Origin: CAWJTV01 sp963845695 | GTDB taxonomy: Bacteria > Planctomycetota > Planctomycetia > Isosphaerales > Isosphaeraceae | Assembly: GCA_963845695.1 (NCBI GenBank) | Contig: CAWJTQ010000002.1 | Location: forward strand, 310,001-374,000 | DNA: 64,000 nucleotides | Direction of reading: 5' to 3' | In this document: positions 19,524 to 30,615 of the stretch, in pieces | Layout of the letters: every line of letters begins with the position of its first letter | Position numbering within the stretch: the stretch's first letter is position 1 | The notes under the pieces: generated by a model | What the model saw: only the letters and a program-made list of their open reading frames with translations | The model's database searches: none | Told to the model about the DNA's origin: nothing | Translations under genes and position numbers: made by a program

Positions 19524-22500
19524 ATGCCTGACGACGAGCGGAAGGTTATCGGGACCTTCGAGCCCCAGCCTGCCCCTACCCTCTCCGATGTCTCTCCGGG
19601 TTGGCGCTCGAGGCCCGACACCGATCCGAACAGGGGGACGCCGCGCTCAGTCGAGACCGTGGAGCGTCCCGGAACCGACATTCCCGTCTGGGATCCCGGT
19701 CTCGCAACGGCCGATGACACCGCTTCACCCACTCCATCGGCCGACGCCGCGGCTTCCCCAGCGGACGCCCTTCGCGCCGAAGGTCCGGTCCGGGCAACGC
19801 CTGGGCCGCTACTGCGTCGAACAGATCCTGGGTCAGGGCGGCTTCGGCCAGGTATACCTGGCCTGGGATGACGACCTCCAGCGCCGCGTGGCGATCAAGG
19901 TGGCTTCTCGTGTGGCCACCGACGCCTCCGCCGAGGTTTACCTGGCCGAGGCCCGAATCGTCGCTCGCCTGGACCATCCTCATATTGTGCCGGTGTTCGA
20001 CGTGGGCCGTACCGAGCAGGGCCAGCTCTTCGCCGTCTCCAAGCTGATCGACGGCCGAGACCTGGCTGCCTGCCTGGAGACCCGGCGCCTGACGTTGGAA
20101 CAGTCGGCGCGGCTGGTGGCCACGATTGCCGAAGCGTTGCATTACGCTCACGAACGGGGCCTGGTCCACCGCGACATCAAACCCCAGAACATCTTGCTGG
20201 ACGACTCGGGCCGGCCGTTCGTGTGCGACTTCGGGCTCGCCCTGCGCGAGGAAGACTACGGCATGGGCCCGGAGCTGGCCGGCACGCCCGCCTACATGAG
20301 CCCTGAGCAGGCCCGGTGTGAAGGGCACCGCGTGGATCGCCGCTCGGACGTCTTCAGCTTGGGAGTGGTCTTTTACGAGCTGATCACGGCCGAGCGTCCG
20401 TTCCCAGGTCATGGGCTTGAGGTGTTGCGACAGATCGCCCACGAGGAAGTGATAGCACCGCGACAGCGAAACCCGGCCGTACCGGCGGAGCTGGACCGCA
20501 TCTGCCAGCGGTGCCTGGCCAGGCGCGCCGCGGACCGGTACGCCACCGCGGCCGAGCTGGCGGCGGACCTGCACGAGTTCTTGCGGGGCGGCGGGACGGC
20601 CGCCAATCCTCGGGTGTTCCGAGTCGTGCCGCGGGGACTTCGGTCCTTCAGCGTGGCGGATGCCGATTTCTTCCTGGAACTCTTACCTGGTCCACGCGAT
20701 TCGATGGGCCTGCCGGAGGGTCTGGCGTTCTGGCTGCATCGACTGGAAGAGACCGAAGCGGAGCGGACGTTTCCCGTGGGTCTGATCTACGGGCCCAGTG
20801 GTTGCGGAAAGTCGTCTCTGGTCAAGGCGGGACTCTTGCCACGGCTGAGCGAGCGCGTGCGTACGGTCTACGTCGAAGCGACGGCCCAGGATACCGAAGC
20901 ACGGCTGCTCAACGGGCTGCAAAGAGCCTGTCCGGGGGTGCGTGAGTCAAAGGGTTTGGCCGACGTTCTGCACACGCTGCGAAAGAGCGGCTCGCGGAAA
21001 GTGGTGCTACTCCTCGACCAGTTCGAGCAGTGGCTGCACGCCCGGTCCGAGTTTGCCGGCACGGAGCTGGTGGCGGCCCTGCGGCAGTGTGATGGGGTGC
21101 GGGTGCAGGCCGTGGTCCTGGTGCGGGACGACTTCTGGCTCGCGGTCAGTCGGTTCCTCAAAGAATTGGAGGTGCCGCTGGTCGAGGGCCACAATAGTGC
21201 ACTGGTTGACCTGTTCGATCTCTTGCACGCCCGAAAGGTGCTGGCGGAGTTCGGCCGGGCCTACGGCCGGTTGCCGGAGAACCTGGCGGACCTGCGCCCA
21301 GAGCAGCATCGCTTTCTGGACGATGCCGTCAGTGGGCTGGCGCGGGACGGCAAGGTGGTTTCAGTGCGACTGGCCCTGTTCGCCGAAATGGTCAAGGGTA
21401 AGCCGTGGACGAAGGAGACGTTGCGGCAACTCGGGGGCACGGAGGGGGTGGGAGTGACGTTCCTCGAGGAGACCTTTAGCGGCGACGGCGCGTTGCCGGA
21501 GCATCGGCTTCATCAGAAAGCAACTCGTGCGGTCCTACAGGCCCTGCTGCCGGAGGCGGGAACGGAGATCAAGGGACACATGCGGTCGCAGCCGGAGCTG
21601 TTGCACGTTTCGGGTTACTCCGAGCGGCCGACACTGTTCCGTGACGTGCTCCGCATCCTGGACCAAGAGCTTCGACTGATCACGCCCACGGACCCCTTGG
21701 GGAAGGATGAAGGCGGACGGATGAAGGATGAATCTTCGGAACAGCAACCCGGCGTTCCTGATTCCCATTCATCCTTCATCCTTCATCCTTCATCCTTCCG
21801 ATACTACCAGCTAACGCATGACTACCTGGTACCGGCATTGCGGCGATGGCTGACGCACAAGCAGATGGAGACACCGCGCGGCCGGGCGGAATTGCGGCTG
21901 GCGGAACGGGCGGCGTTGTGGATCGCCAGGCCGGAGCCTCGTCGCTTGCCCGGATGGCGAGAATACGTGAACATCCGCCGGCTCACGGATCGGAGAAGCT
22001 GGACCAAGCCGCAACGGAGGATGATGCGGCAGGCGGATCGTCATCACGCTCAGGCGCTGGTGCGGCGCCTCCTGGAGGCGGACCTTGCTGATGTGCCGGA
22101 GATGGTCGGCCCGATCAGCCAGCTTCGGAAGTGGACGGAGCCGTTGCTGCGACAGGAGCAGCAAGCCGCGGCGGAACAGAGTCCGGCGAAACTGCACTCG
22201 GCGCTCGCGCTGCTGGCGGTTGACGAGAATCAACTGGACTACCTGTACGAACGGCTGCTGCATGCCGCGCCGGGAGAGTTTCCGATCCTGCGGGATGCGT
22301 TAGCAGCGCATCGGGAGAAGCTCTCCTGCCGGCTCTGGTGGGACGCGGACTCGTCAACGAACGAGGACCGTCGGTTGCATGCAACGGCCGCGCTGGCCAG
22401 CTATGATTCCGACAGTTCGCGGCTGGCAGACCATTAGCTTTGAGGTCGCGCAGGCCATGACCCGGGTGAGTCCTGAGTTCCTGGGTGACTGGAAAGAAGC

Positions 22501-25072
22501 CTTGCGGCCGGTCCGATTGGAGTTGCTCTGTCCTCTGGGTGCGATCCTTCGCGATCGCGAACGGGGCGAGCTGCAACAAGCCTTGGCGACCTCTACGCTG
22601 GCGGACTACGCCGGGGACGACGTCCACCGACTCGCCGATCTTCTCGAGGATGCCGACCCTCGCCAATTCACCGAATTGTTCCCGGTGCTGGCTCGGCATG
22701 GTGAAGCCGCCATGAGCGCGCTGGAAGGCGAGCTGGAGAGGGTGATCAAGCCCGATTGGGCCGATGGTCCGCCCGCCCCGGGCTGGCAGCACATCCCGGC
22801 CGAGCTTCGATGCGCGATCGAGGCCGCAGACGGAATACTCGAAGAGCGCTTCGTTTTCTGTCAGACCATGACGTATCCGCGGTTCCGCGACGTGGTGGAA
22901 CAACTCCGAGGTTGCAGCTATCGTCCTTTGCGAATCCGGCCTCATCGTGTGGGTCCTTCGCTCGTGGTGGCAGCGGTCTGGACTCGTGACGGCCGATCGT
23001 GGGACTGGCTGGGTGGGGCCGATGTCGAAGAACTCCGCACGCGCGATGCGGACCTGCGGCAGCAGGGCTATGTGCCCGTCGATGTGTCCGTGACCCTCTT
23101 CGAAGATGGAGCGCCGCCTCGTTACGCAGCCGTGTGGGAGGAGGCGAGCGGAACGGATACGGAGGTCCGCCTGATCGTCGGGCGCCTGGGACCGCAGGAA
23201 CAGAAAGCGACGACGGTTCTGGTCGAGCAGAGATTCAACTGTCAGACGGCCAACGCGGTTTTCGACGACCAGACGCAGCTCCACAGCGCGAGCCTGTGGA
23301 CCCGTCGGAAAGATCAGCAGAGGTCCACAACCCGCCTCTTCCATGGTCCTTCCGCGGACTTTCGCGAGGAGGATTGCCCCGGCTTGCTGCTGACCGATGT
23401 GCAATTGAGCTCGATCGCGCTCATGCAAGACGGGGAGAATGATTCCATCCCGTTGACGACGGCCCTCTGGAACGTCAGCACGCAGTTCGAGTCGAAAGTG
23501 CTCCACGGACTGTCGATCAGGGAGCAACGCCTCGTAGGGTCCCGGCTCACCGCGGCCGGTTTTCGCCCAGTTGCCATCTCCGTGGCATCCGGCCCGGAGC
23601 CTGGTCGGTCCGTGACCGCCTCAGTCTGGCACCGACCGATGGTCGCGGAATCCGCCAAGGACCAACTCGCGAGGCGCCAGGCTAATGCGGCCGTGGCGCT
23701 GCTCCGGCTCGGGCGCGATCGCCTGGTATGGCCGATTCTCCAGCATCGCCCCGACCCCAGGACCCGTAGTTACTTGATTCATCGGCTGAGCCCCCTGGGC
23801 GCGGATCCGAACCAGGTCCTGGCCCAGTTGGACAGACAAGAGGATGTTTCGATCCGCCGGGCCTTGATTCTCACTCTGGGTGAATTCCACGAGCAACAGC
23901 TCTCGCCGGCCGGACGGGAGCCGTCGATTCCTCGCCTGCTCGAGCTCTACGCCAACGATCCCGACGCCGGGATCCATGCGGCCGTAGCCTGGACACTCCG
24001 TCGCTGGGGCCGGCAGGCGGATCTCGAGTCGATCGATCGCCAGTTCGCGACTGGCTCAGCCGTGGGAAACCGCCGATGGTTCGTGAACCGGCGCGGGAGA
24101 ACCCTGGTCATCATCCCCCCACCGGGAGAGTTCGTCATCGGCTCGCCCCCGACCGAGATCGGGCGGGAGGGAGGTCCCGAAGGTGGCGTCGAGATGCCGA
24201 GGCATGTTCGGATCGATCATGCCTTCGCGGTCATGATTCATCAAGTGACGGTTGCCGAGATGCTCGAATTTCGGAAGAATTACTTCTATCGCAAGTACTT
24301 CTCACCCGAACCGGCCTGTCCGGTCAACAACGTGACCTGGTATGACGCTGTGGCCTACTGCAACTGGCTCAACGAGCAGGAAGGCATCCCGAAGGATCAA
24401 TGGTGTTACCTTCCGAACGACCAGGGCGAGTATGCAGAGGGTATGAGAATCGTCCCGGACTCCCTCCGCCGCACCGGTTACCGGCTGCCAACCGAGGCGG
24501 AATGGGAATTTGCCTGCCGGGCAGGCTCCATCACCAGTCGATACTACGGCCAGAACCTGGACCTGGACAATCACTATGCCTGGACCGTGCAGAACTCGCT
24601 GGGACGCCGAACCGCGCGGGTCGGAAGTTTCAAGCCGAACGATCTGGGACTGTTTGATATGCTGGGCAACACCCTGGATTGGTGTCACAATGCGTTTCGC
24701 GACGATTCCCGGGCGATCGAAGTCGAGCCAAATGATGGCCACGCCGCGGCCGAAGTCGTGAACGACAAGCAATGGCGAGCCTTACGGAGCCCGACACTGG
24801 CGCATTGCCCCGAGACCGTACGCGCCGCCTTTTTCGATGCTTATGCACCGAACGTACAGGTCTATGGCGTAGGACTCCGAGTGAGCAGGACTTACTTGCC
24901 CAACGAGGGTTCCGAGGGGGGAAAAGCGTTGAGAAATGCGGACCGTCAGGAATTGAGGGGTTCGACTCCCATCGAACCATCGGAAGGAATTCGGTCCAGC
25001 GTCAGGTTGAGATTCAGCCCGAACCTTGGCCTGTTCGCCTTCGGCTTTCGGCCTGCCCGGACCGTGGACTGA
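19524..25072 (+). CDS. giant Ser/Thr kinase - STAND NTPase - formylglycine-enzyme-like protein, two frameshifts
   Basis: The N-terminus MPDDERKVIGTFEPQPAPTL (binding site AGGCGGGGG upstream) runs to about 19790, where the frame changes and the kinase begins: LGQGGFGQVYLAWD, VAIKVA, HRDIKPQNILLDD, CDFGLAL, GTPAYMSPEQAR. Next is a STAND-type NTPase with Walker A GPSGCGKSSL and Walker B KVVLLLDQFEQW, and a helical region with YYQLTHDYLVPALRRWL. A second frame change at about 22420-22430 joins ATAALASYDSDSSR to WQTISFEVAQAM; the two halves belong together in this family. A HEAT-like stretch follows, then an SUMF1/EgtB/PvdO domain (VIIPPPGEFVIGSPPTEIG, RLPTEAEWEFACRAG, DMLGNTLDWC, VGLRVSRTY). The last domain usually lacks enzyme activity in kinase fusions; whether it is active here is unknown. 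About 1850 residues when reconstructed. It contains an in-frame repeat insert (21699-21800). Confidence 0.85.
21699..21800. repeat. inverted-repeat element inserted in frame within the kinase-STAND gene
   Basis: The left arm carries GGAAGGATGAAGG and GGATGAAGGATGAATC; the right arm is four tandem copies of the complement, ATCCTTC, starting near 21768. The translation of the right arm reads HSSFILHPSSF, a tell-tale product of a dispersed planctomycete repeat as I remember it. It interrupts the protein between LRLITPTDP and FRYYQLTHDYL without breaking the frame. Confidence 0.7.
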
Positions 25073-25189
25073 TCACCCCGGTCCGATGACCTGGAAGTAA
25101 CGGTTGCCGGGCCGGCCCGACGGAGCCGGGAGCGGAGCAGTCAAAGCGAGCGGGCCGTCGTCGTACGGATCGATCACAGTGACGGTCAT
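25073..25189 (-). CDS. 38-residue small protein, coupled by ATGA overlap
   Basis: Start ATG at 25189 overlaps the TGA of the upstream gene as ATGA. The peptide begins MTVTVIDPYDDGPLALTAPL and ends NRYFQVIGPG. It has no recognised family, but the ATGA overlap, the proline/glycine-rich composition with a structured-looking YFQVIG end, and its position in a short operon support it. Its stop codon directly abuts the stop of the convergent kinase gene with no base between. Confidence 0.5.
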   Translation of the reverse strand: MTVTVIDPYDDGPLALTAPLPAPSGRPGNRYFQVIGPG

Positions 25190-25455
25190 GCTCCGTTGCC
25201 CTCTGCCGGGGATCCTGCCGGCGACGTCGCGGAATCGCCCAGTTGCGGTACCGTCACCTCGACGATGTGCAGGAGGTCGATGAGGTGCATCCCATCGTCG
25301 TCGTGGACGGCGACATCCCGCCCCCGGTCCGTGGTGGGGATAGAGATGAAGTCAGGATGGTGAATGGTGAAACTTCGGCCGTCGGTCAACCGCACCGTGA
25401 AGCCGCGGAACGGCTGTTGGTGCATCGCGCCACGGACCTGGTCACGTGTGGCCAT
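25186..25455 (-). CDS. small conserved planctomycete protein (DNA/unknown role)
   Basis: An 89-residue protein starting MATRDQVRGAMHQQPFRGFT, with VRLTDGRSFTIHHPDFISI and VHDDDGMHLIDLLHIVEV. I recognise this as a small protein type found many times per planctomycete genome, always of this length and without assigned function; the compact beta-rich pattern looks like a single small barrel. A binding site GAAGGGAAG precedes it, formed by the 3' end of the gene upstream, whose stop is three bases away. It is followed by the ATGA-overlapping 38-residue gene. Confidence 0.8.
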   Translation of the reverse strand: MATRDQVRGAMHQQPFRGFTVRLTDGRSFTIHHPDFISIPTTDRGRDVAVHDDDGMHLIDLLHIVEVTVPQLGDSATSPAGSPAEGNGA

Positions 25456-25458
25456 GAG

Positions 25459-25699
25459 TTACTTCCCTTCGTTTTCGATCCGCCGCGCCTCCTTCAACAC
25501 CGAGTCTCGATATCGCTGGCGTACCATGGGCAAGAGATGGGAGTCGGCGAATTGAGCCATGCTCACCTTCTCAAGCCTTGTGACATCGCCCAAAAGCTTC
25601 CGCAAAAGCATCGGAAACGCGAATCAACGTCCCGTATCGCTTGGGCGTCGTTCCGCCCTTCGTCTTGGCTACAGCTTTGGCTCCTGGAACGGCACTCAT
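25459..25699 (-). CDS. small protein with RHH-like N-terminus, one-base frameshift in a homopolymer
   Basis: The start at 25699 has TGGAGGG four bases upstream. The protein begins MSAVPGAKAVAKTKGGTTPK, then RYGTLIRVSDAFAEA; at the A4 run 25592-25595 the frame is lost, but removing one base gives a smooth continuation GDVTRLEKVSMAQFADSHLL followed by PMVRQRYRDSVLKEARRI. That makes a basic protein of about 79 residues ending three bases before the next gene. The RVSD segment followed by amphipathic helices resembles antitoxin-like or ribbon-helix-helix proteins, but I make no functional claim. The three small genes form one transcription unit. Confidence 0.7.
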
Positions 25700-26001
25700 T
25701 TTGCCCTCCACACAAGGTCTATGACCGACACGGGAACGATTCGCATGCCACCATACCCACCGTAAACACTGTCTTCAGGGTTTTCAATGGCATCTCTGTT
25801 GACTCTGTTAATAGATACTGAGTCATTCTGGTGTCGAGTCTAGGATTGGCATCGCCTCAACAAAAAAGGCCGGCCTCGGGACGTCACCCCGAAACCGGCC
25901 GAATGGCAAGAGGCCAAACAGGAGCCTCCGTCGGAACGACAGAGAGGTCGAAAAGCGAAGTCGCTGACGCATTCGAGGCGCACAGCCTTCCGTGGCGTCC
26001 C
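25700..26001. other. intergenic stretch with terminator
   Basis: Apart from the terminator at 25862-25900 I see only AT-richer sequence that probably holds the promoter of the three small genes. No protein is supported. Confidence 0.5.
25862..25900 (-). terminator. Rho-independent terminator after kinase B
   Basis: On the minus strand GGCCGG-TTTCGGGG pairs with CCCGAGG-CCGGCC and is followed by six T. It lies about 100 bases after the kinase stop codon and before the small-gene operon. It is the best terminator in the window. Confidence 0.85.
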
Positions 26002-29000
26002 TCACGGCGACAGCTTCACGCGGATGCCCTCGGCCGGCCGACCCGCGGCGTCCAGCAGCCGCGCGCTCCCTTCCCAGTTGGCGGTTTCATTCACCACCTT
26101 GAGCAGCAGCACGTTGGTTCCCGGCTTCAGCGACACCGGCCCGATCGTGTCCAGCGTCTCCAGCGGGCGGGGCACAGGGCACTGGTAGATCTCCCGGCCG
26201 TTGAGATACACCTTGGCCTGATCATCGCTGCCGACCTGGAGCCACAGGTCGTCGCGCACCTGGTCGCTCTCGAGGTAGCAGACGGCGTAGACGACGCCCA
26301 GCTCAGTCGCTCGCCCCAGCACTGCATTGAAGTCCAGTACGGCCCCGGGTGAGTGATGCTGGCGCCAGATCAACTCTCCGCCGCCGACCGGAACCTGCTC
26401 CCCGGGCCTCGGTCGCAGATTCGCCTCGTCGGGAAGCTGCTGCCGGTCGAGCGCCCGCGCGCCGCTCTCTCTCGAAGCCAACGGCACTGGCAGGAGCAGA
26501 AGCCAGTTCCGGATGAATCCCTGGGCCTGCGGACTTCGGAAGGCCTTCCGGGCCGGGACGTCACTCAACGCCCGTTCCTGGCGGGTCCACTGCTGCACCT
26601 CCTCGTCGCCAGCCGCCTCCCACACCCGCGCGGTTCCGTCATCACCCGCCGTCGCCAACCTCGTGCCGTCCGGCGACCATGACACGGATCTGATAAAGCC
26701 TGAATGTCGCCGGGAGGGTGAGGAGCTCCCGGCCGCCAGCCGCGTCCCAGACCTTTGCGGTCCCGTCCGCGCTCCCCGACGCCAACCGCTTCCCGTCTGG
26801 CGACCAGGCCACCGACCTGAGCCCACCCAGATGCCCCGTGAGGATGAGGAGCTCCCGGCCGCCGGCGGCATCCCAGACCCGCGCTGTCCCATCCTCACAC
26901 GCCGTCGCCAATCGCGTGCCGTCCGGCGACCAGGCGACGGAGATGACCCGCTTCTTATGTCCCTCGAGCACGAGGAGCTCCCGCCCACTGTCCGCATCCC
27001 AGACCCGCGCCGTCCCGTCCCTGGCCCCGGTCGCCAATCGCGTGCCGTCCGGCGACCAGGTCACCGACCAGACCTCGCTCTTGTGTCCCATCAGTGCGAA
27101 GAGTTCCCTCGCGGCGTTCGCGTCCCACACCCGCGCCGTGCCATCCCAGCTCGCCGTTGCCAGTCGCGTGCCGTCCGGCGACCACGACACGGAGATGACC
27201 CGGCTCGTGTGCCCCTTGAGCGCGAGGAGCTGGCGGCCGTCGGCGTCCCAGACCCGCGCGGTCCCGTCCCGGGCGCCGGTCGCCAGCCGCGTGCCGTCCG
27301 GCGACCAGGCCACCGCCCAGACCTCGCTCAGAGGTCCCGTGAGGGTCAGGGGTTCCCGGCCGCCCACGGCGTCCCACACTTTCGCGGTGCCATCCCAGCT
27401 CGCCGTTGCCAGCCGTGTGCCGTCCGGCGACCACGATACGGCATTGACCTTGCTGCGATGCCCCTTGAATGCGAAGAGTTCCCGGCCCACGGCCGCGTCC
27501 CACAACTTTGACGTCCCGTCCGCACTCCCCATCGCCAGGAGCTTCCCGTCCGGGGACCAGGCCACGCAATTGACCTGGCACGGATGCCCCTTGAGGATGA
27601 GGGTTTCCCGGCCGATGGCCGCGTCCCAGACCCGCGCCGTGCCATCCGAATTCCCCGTCGCCAGGGACGTCCCGTCCGGGGACCAGGCGACGCAGTTGAT
27701 CCAGCCCGCATGTCCCTCGAGGCCGAGGATTTCCCGGCCGCCGGCCGCTTCCCAGACCTTGACGATGCCATCCCGGCCGCCTGTTGCCAGCCGTGTGCCG
27801 TCCGGCGACCACGACACGGCATTGACCCAGTCGGCATGCTTCTCGAGGATGAGCCGCTCGCGGCCATCGGCCGCGTCCCAGACTCGGGCGGTGCCATCCG
27901 CACTCCCCGTCACCAGGGACTTCCCGTCCGGTGACCAGGCCGCACACACGACGTCGCCCGCGTGCCCCTTGAGGGCGAGCCGCTCGCGGCCGCCGGCTAC
28001 GTCCCACACGCGCGCCGACGTGTCCTGGCTCCCAGTCGCCAGCCGCGTGCCGTCCGGCGACCAGGCCACCGCCCAGACCCGGCCCGTATGGCCGTCGAGG
28101 CGGTGCAGCTCGCGGCCGCGGACAGCGTCCCAGACCCGCGCCGTGCCATCCCAGCTCCCGGTCGCCAGCCGCGTGCCGTCCGGCGACCAGGTCACGGAAT
28201 TGACCTGGCTCCGATGTCCCTCGAGTGCGAGGAGCTCGCGGCCGTCGGCGTTCCACACCCGCACCGTGCCATCCCAGCTCGCCGTCGCCAGCCGCGTGCC
28301 GTCCGGCGACCAGGCCACCGATCGGACGCTCGCTCGGTGGCCGATCAAGTCCGACCGTTCGAGGTGGCAGAGCCGCCGCCAGTAGTACCACTCGAAGCCC
28401 CGGTCGGGATACGACTCGGTCGCGGTCAGCAATTCCCGCAGGCGGCCCACGTGGCCGGCGTCCCAGGCCGGCTGCATGAGGTTGACGCTGGCGGCATACC
28501 ACTGTCGCCGGATCTCCTGCTCCGCCGCGTGGGCGCGGTCGGCCTCGCCAAGGGCCTTGCTCTCCGCCGCCTCGGCCACCGCCAGCGAGGCGGCCTCGCG
28601 CACATAACCGACCGACGCGACGCCGGCCACCGCCGCCAGGAGGACGAAGACCGCCGCCAGCAGACCCGCCACTGCCTTGTTCCGCCGGCACCACCGCCAC
28701 GCCCGCTCCACCGCGGAGGTCCGCCGCGCCCGGATGGGTCGCCCTTCCAGGAACCGCCGCAGGTCGTTGTGGAGGTCCGCCGCCGAGGCATAGCGCCGCC
28801 ACGGCTCCTTGTGCAGGCACTTCAGGCAGATCGTCTCCAGGTCGCGCGGCAGACCCGGTCGGAGCGAGCGGGGCGCGACCGGCTCGGTTTCGAGCACCAG
28901 TCGCAAAGTGTCCGTGTCGGTCTCGCCGCGGAACGGCGGCCGGCCGACCAGGACCTCATAGAGGGTTCCACCCAGAGCGTAGACGTCGGTTGCAGCGCCA

Positions 29001-29836
29001 ACCTCGCCGCGACGGCCCGCGGCCTGCTCGGGGGCCATGTACTGGGGTGTTCCCAGCCGGGCTTCACTTCGGGTCTCGTCGCCGGCCTCCTCGACGAGCT
29101 TGGCCAGGCCGAAGTCCGTCAGTCGGGGGACGAGGTCCTCGGAGGCCGAGCCTCCGGTCAGGATCACGTTATCCGGCTTGATGTCGCGATGGAGAATGCC
29201 GCGGTCGTGGGCGTGCTGGACCGCGTCCGCGACCGCGGCGATCCAACGCGCCGCCAGCCGCGCCGGGACGGGCTGGTTCTGCGACTTCAGCCAGCGGCGC
29301 AGGCTCGGTCCCTCGCAGAATTCCGAGGCGATGAAGTAGCCCAGGGGGCCGAGCTCGCCGGCGTCGAAGACGCGCACGATATTGGGATGGTCGAGCCGGG
29401 CCGCGGCCCGGGCCTCCCGCAGGAACCGGTGCACATCCCCCGATGCCAGTGCACGTTCGGGAAGGGGCATCTTCAAGGCCACCTCGCGGCCCAGCAGCCG
29501 GTCGCGGGCGCGGACCACGAACCCGAACCCGCCCGACCCGAGGTCGTCGAGGATGTCGAAGCGGCCCAGCAGCGGACGAGCCTCGTCCTGATCGGCCCGG
29601 CCCCGGGCGCCACTCGGATTCTTCCGCCGGTCGGTCGGCTCTTCGGCCGCCTCGAGCATCCGGAGCAGCAGCAGCAATCGGCTGCGCCCGCGGTCGTCCA
29701 CCTCGTCCTGCGACGGAGGAGCCCCCACATCTCGCGCCTTCGTCGTGAAGGAGGCGTGCAGGAGCGCATCGAAGGCCATCATTTCCGCTAGCAAGTCGTC
29801 ATCGACCGGCGTCGGGCTCGTCTCATCCGGGGTCAT
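26002..29836 (-). CDS. transmembrane Ser/Thr protein kinase with 14 WD40 repeats (cassette B), one frameshift
   Basis: The kinase has LGSGGFGFVVRARD, VALKMP, HRDIKPDNVILTG, TDFGLAKLVEE and APEQAAGRRGE, nearly the same as cassette A. A membrane helix (GLLAAVFVLLAAVAGVASVG) and a linker with the conserved RRQWYAASVNLMQPAW and RGFEWYYWRR lead to 14 WD40 repeats of about 42 residues with strikingly uniform WSPDGTRLATGSxDGTARVW sequence, enough for two seven-bladed propellers. The frame changes at about 26700-26715, between blades 13 and 14. The C-terminal 150 residues after the propellers form a beta-rich domain (DDLWLQVGSDDQAKVYLNG; LKPGTNVLLLKVVNET) resembling carbohydrate-binding jelly rolls. 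The start overlaps the sigma-factor stop by 14 bases. The outer domains presumably sense an extracytoplasmic ligand. Confidence 0.88.
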
Positions 29837-30431
29837 GGCCGGGCCTCATCGACGCGCGGAGCTTCGCGAGCGCCCGCCCATAGAGCATCCGCGCGGCGTC
29901 TTCGGAAAGGCTCATCCGGGTCGCGATCTCTGCGAACGACAACTGGTCCCAGATCCGCAGGCGAATGACGGTCCGATGGCGTTCGGTCAGGCCGCTCAGC
30001 GCCGCGTCGACGGCGGCACGCGAGGCATTCCGAGTCGCGGCGACGCTCGGAGAGGTCGTTGTCCCGGGAATCTCGCCCACCCGGCTTCCGGACTCGATTC
30101 GGGTCGGCACCAGCCGCCGACGAGCGTTGAGCGACATGTGGACGAGGATGGCTCTCAGCCACGAGTGGAGCTGAGCGGGTGTCCGCCCCTGAAACCTCGA
30201 GAAGTTCCGCCACCCGTCGATGATCGTCTCCTGGATCAGGTCTGACGTCGCTGCACGGTCGCCCTTGTTCGACCAATGGCCCCGCCGCACGACCAGCCGG
30301 AGATAATCGCGACACGCCTCCAGCGCGCGCCACCGCGCTGAGACATCCCCACCAATCGCCGCCGCGATCTCCGCGTCGGGCGTCTCCGTATCGACGGCCA
30401 TCTGGCCGACCGATGGCGTCTTCGTCGACAT
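29823..30431 (-). CDS. ECF-type sigma factor (cassette B)
   Basis: A 202-residue sigma factor with intact frame. Region 2 contains RWRALEACRDYLRLVVRRGH, SDLIQETIIDGWRNFSRF and LHSWLRAILVHMSLNARRR; region 4 contains LTERHRTVIRLRIWDQLSFA followed by EIATRMSLSEDAARMLYGRA, a helix-turn-helix. I start it at MSTKTPSVGQ (30431) because CAGAGG precedes it; an earlier in-frame start exists at 30512. The 14-base overlap with the kinase gene is the same as in cassette A (both end PGHD-x-G). No anti-sigma gene is near. Control of the sigma factor by the co-encoded kinase is an inference from gene order. Confidence 0.9.
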   Translation of the reverse strand: MSTKTPSVGQMAVDTETPDAEIAAAIGGDVSARWRALEACRDYLRLVVRRGHWSNKGDRAATSDLIQETIIDGWRNFSRFQGRTPAQLHSWLRAILVHMSLNARRRLVPTRIESGSRVGEIPGTTTSPSVAATRNASRAAVDAALSGLTERHRTVIRLRIWDQLSFAEIATRMSLSEDAARMLYGRALAKLRASMRPGHDPG

Positions 30432-30615
30432 CCTCTGATTCCTCGCTTTACCGCCATCCAAGCATAGCTGTTCGCTACATGAAGTATGGCGAGGGAAGCC
30501 GACGGAAATCAAGGCGGTCTGCCTGGGATTGTGGAAGCCATGATCTCATAAGATGTTATGTATCGGAATCCTTCTGATCCCGTGGGATCGGATCGGGATT
30601 CTTCGAGAAAAATCG

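Noticed and set aside
19524..25072. Functional link between the FGE-like domain and the sulfatase-like protein at 54 kb
   Set aside because: The sulfatase-like protein has Thr at the site to be modified and lies 30 kb away.
26620..28360. Regular 126-base periodicity that might suggest a CRISPR or tandem satellite
   Set aside because: The repeats are in frame and encode WD40 blades; no spacer-repeat pattern.
26718..29791. Very long plus-strand frames opposite kinase B (555 and 609 residues)
   Set aside because: The repeated RVPSGDQA-type sequence is the antisense of the WD40 repeats; no start site or family.
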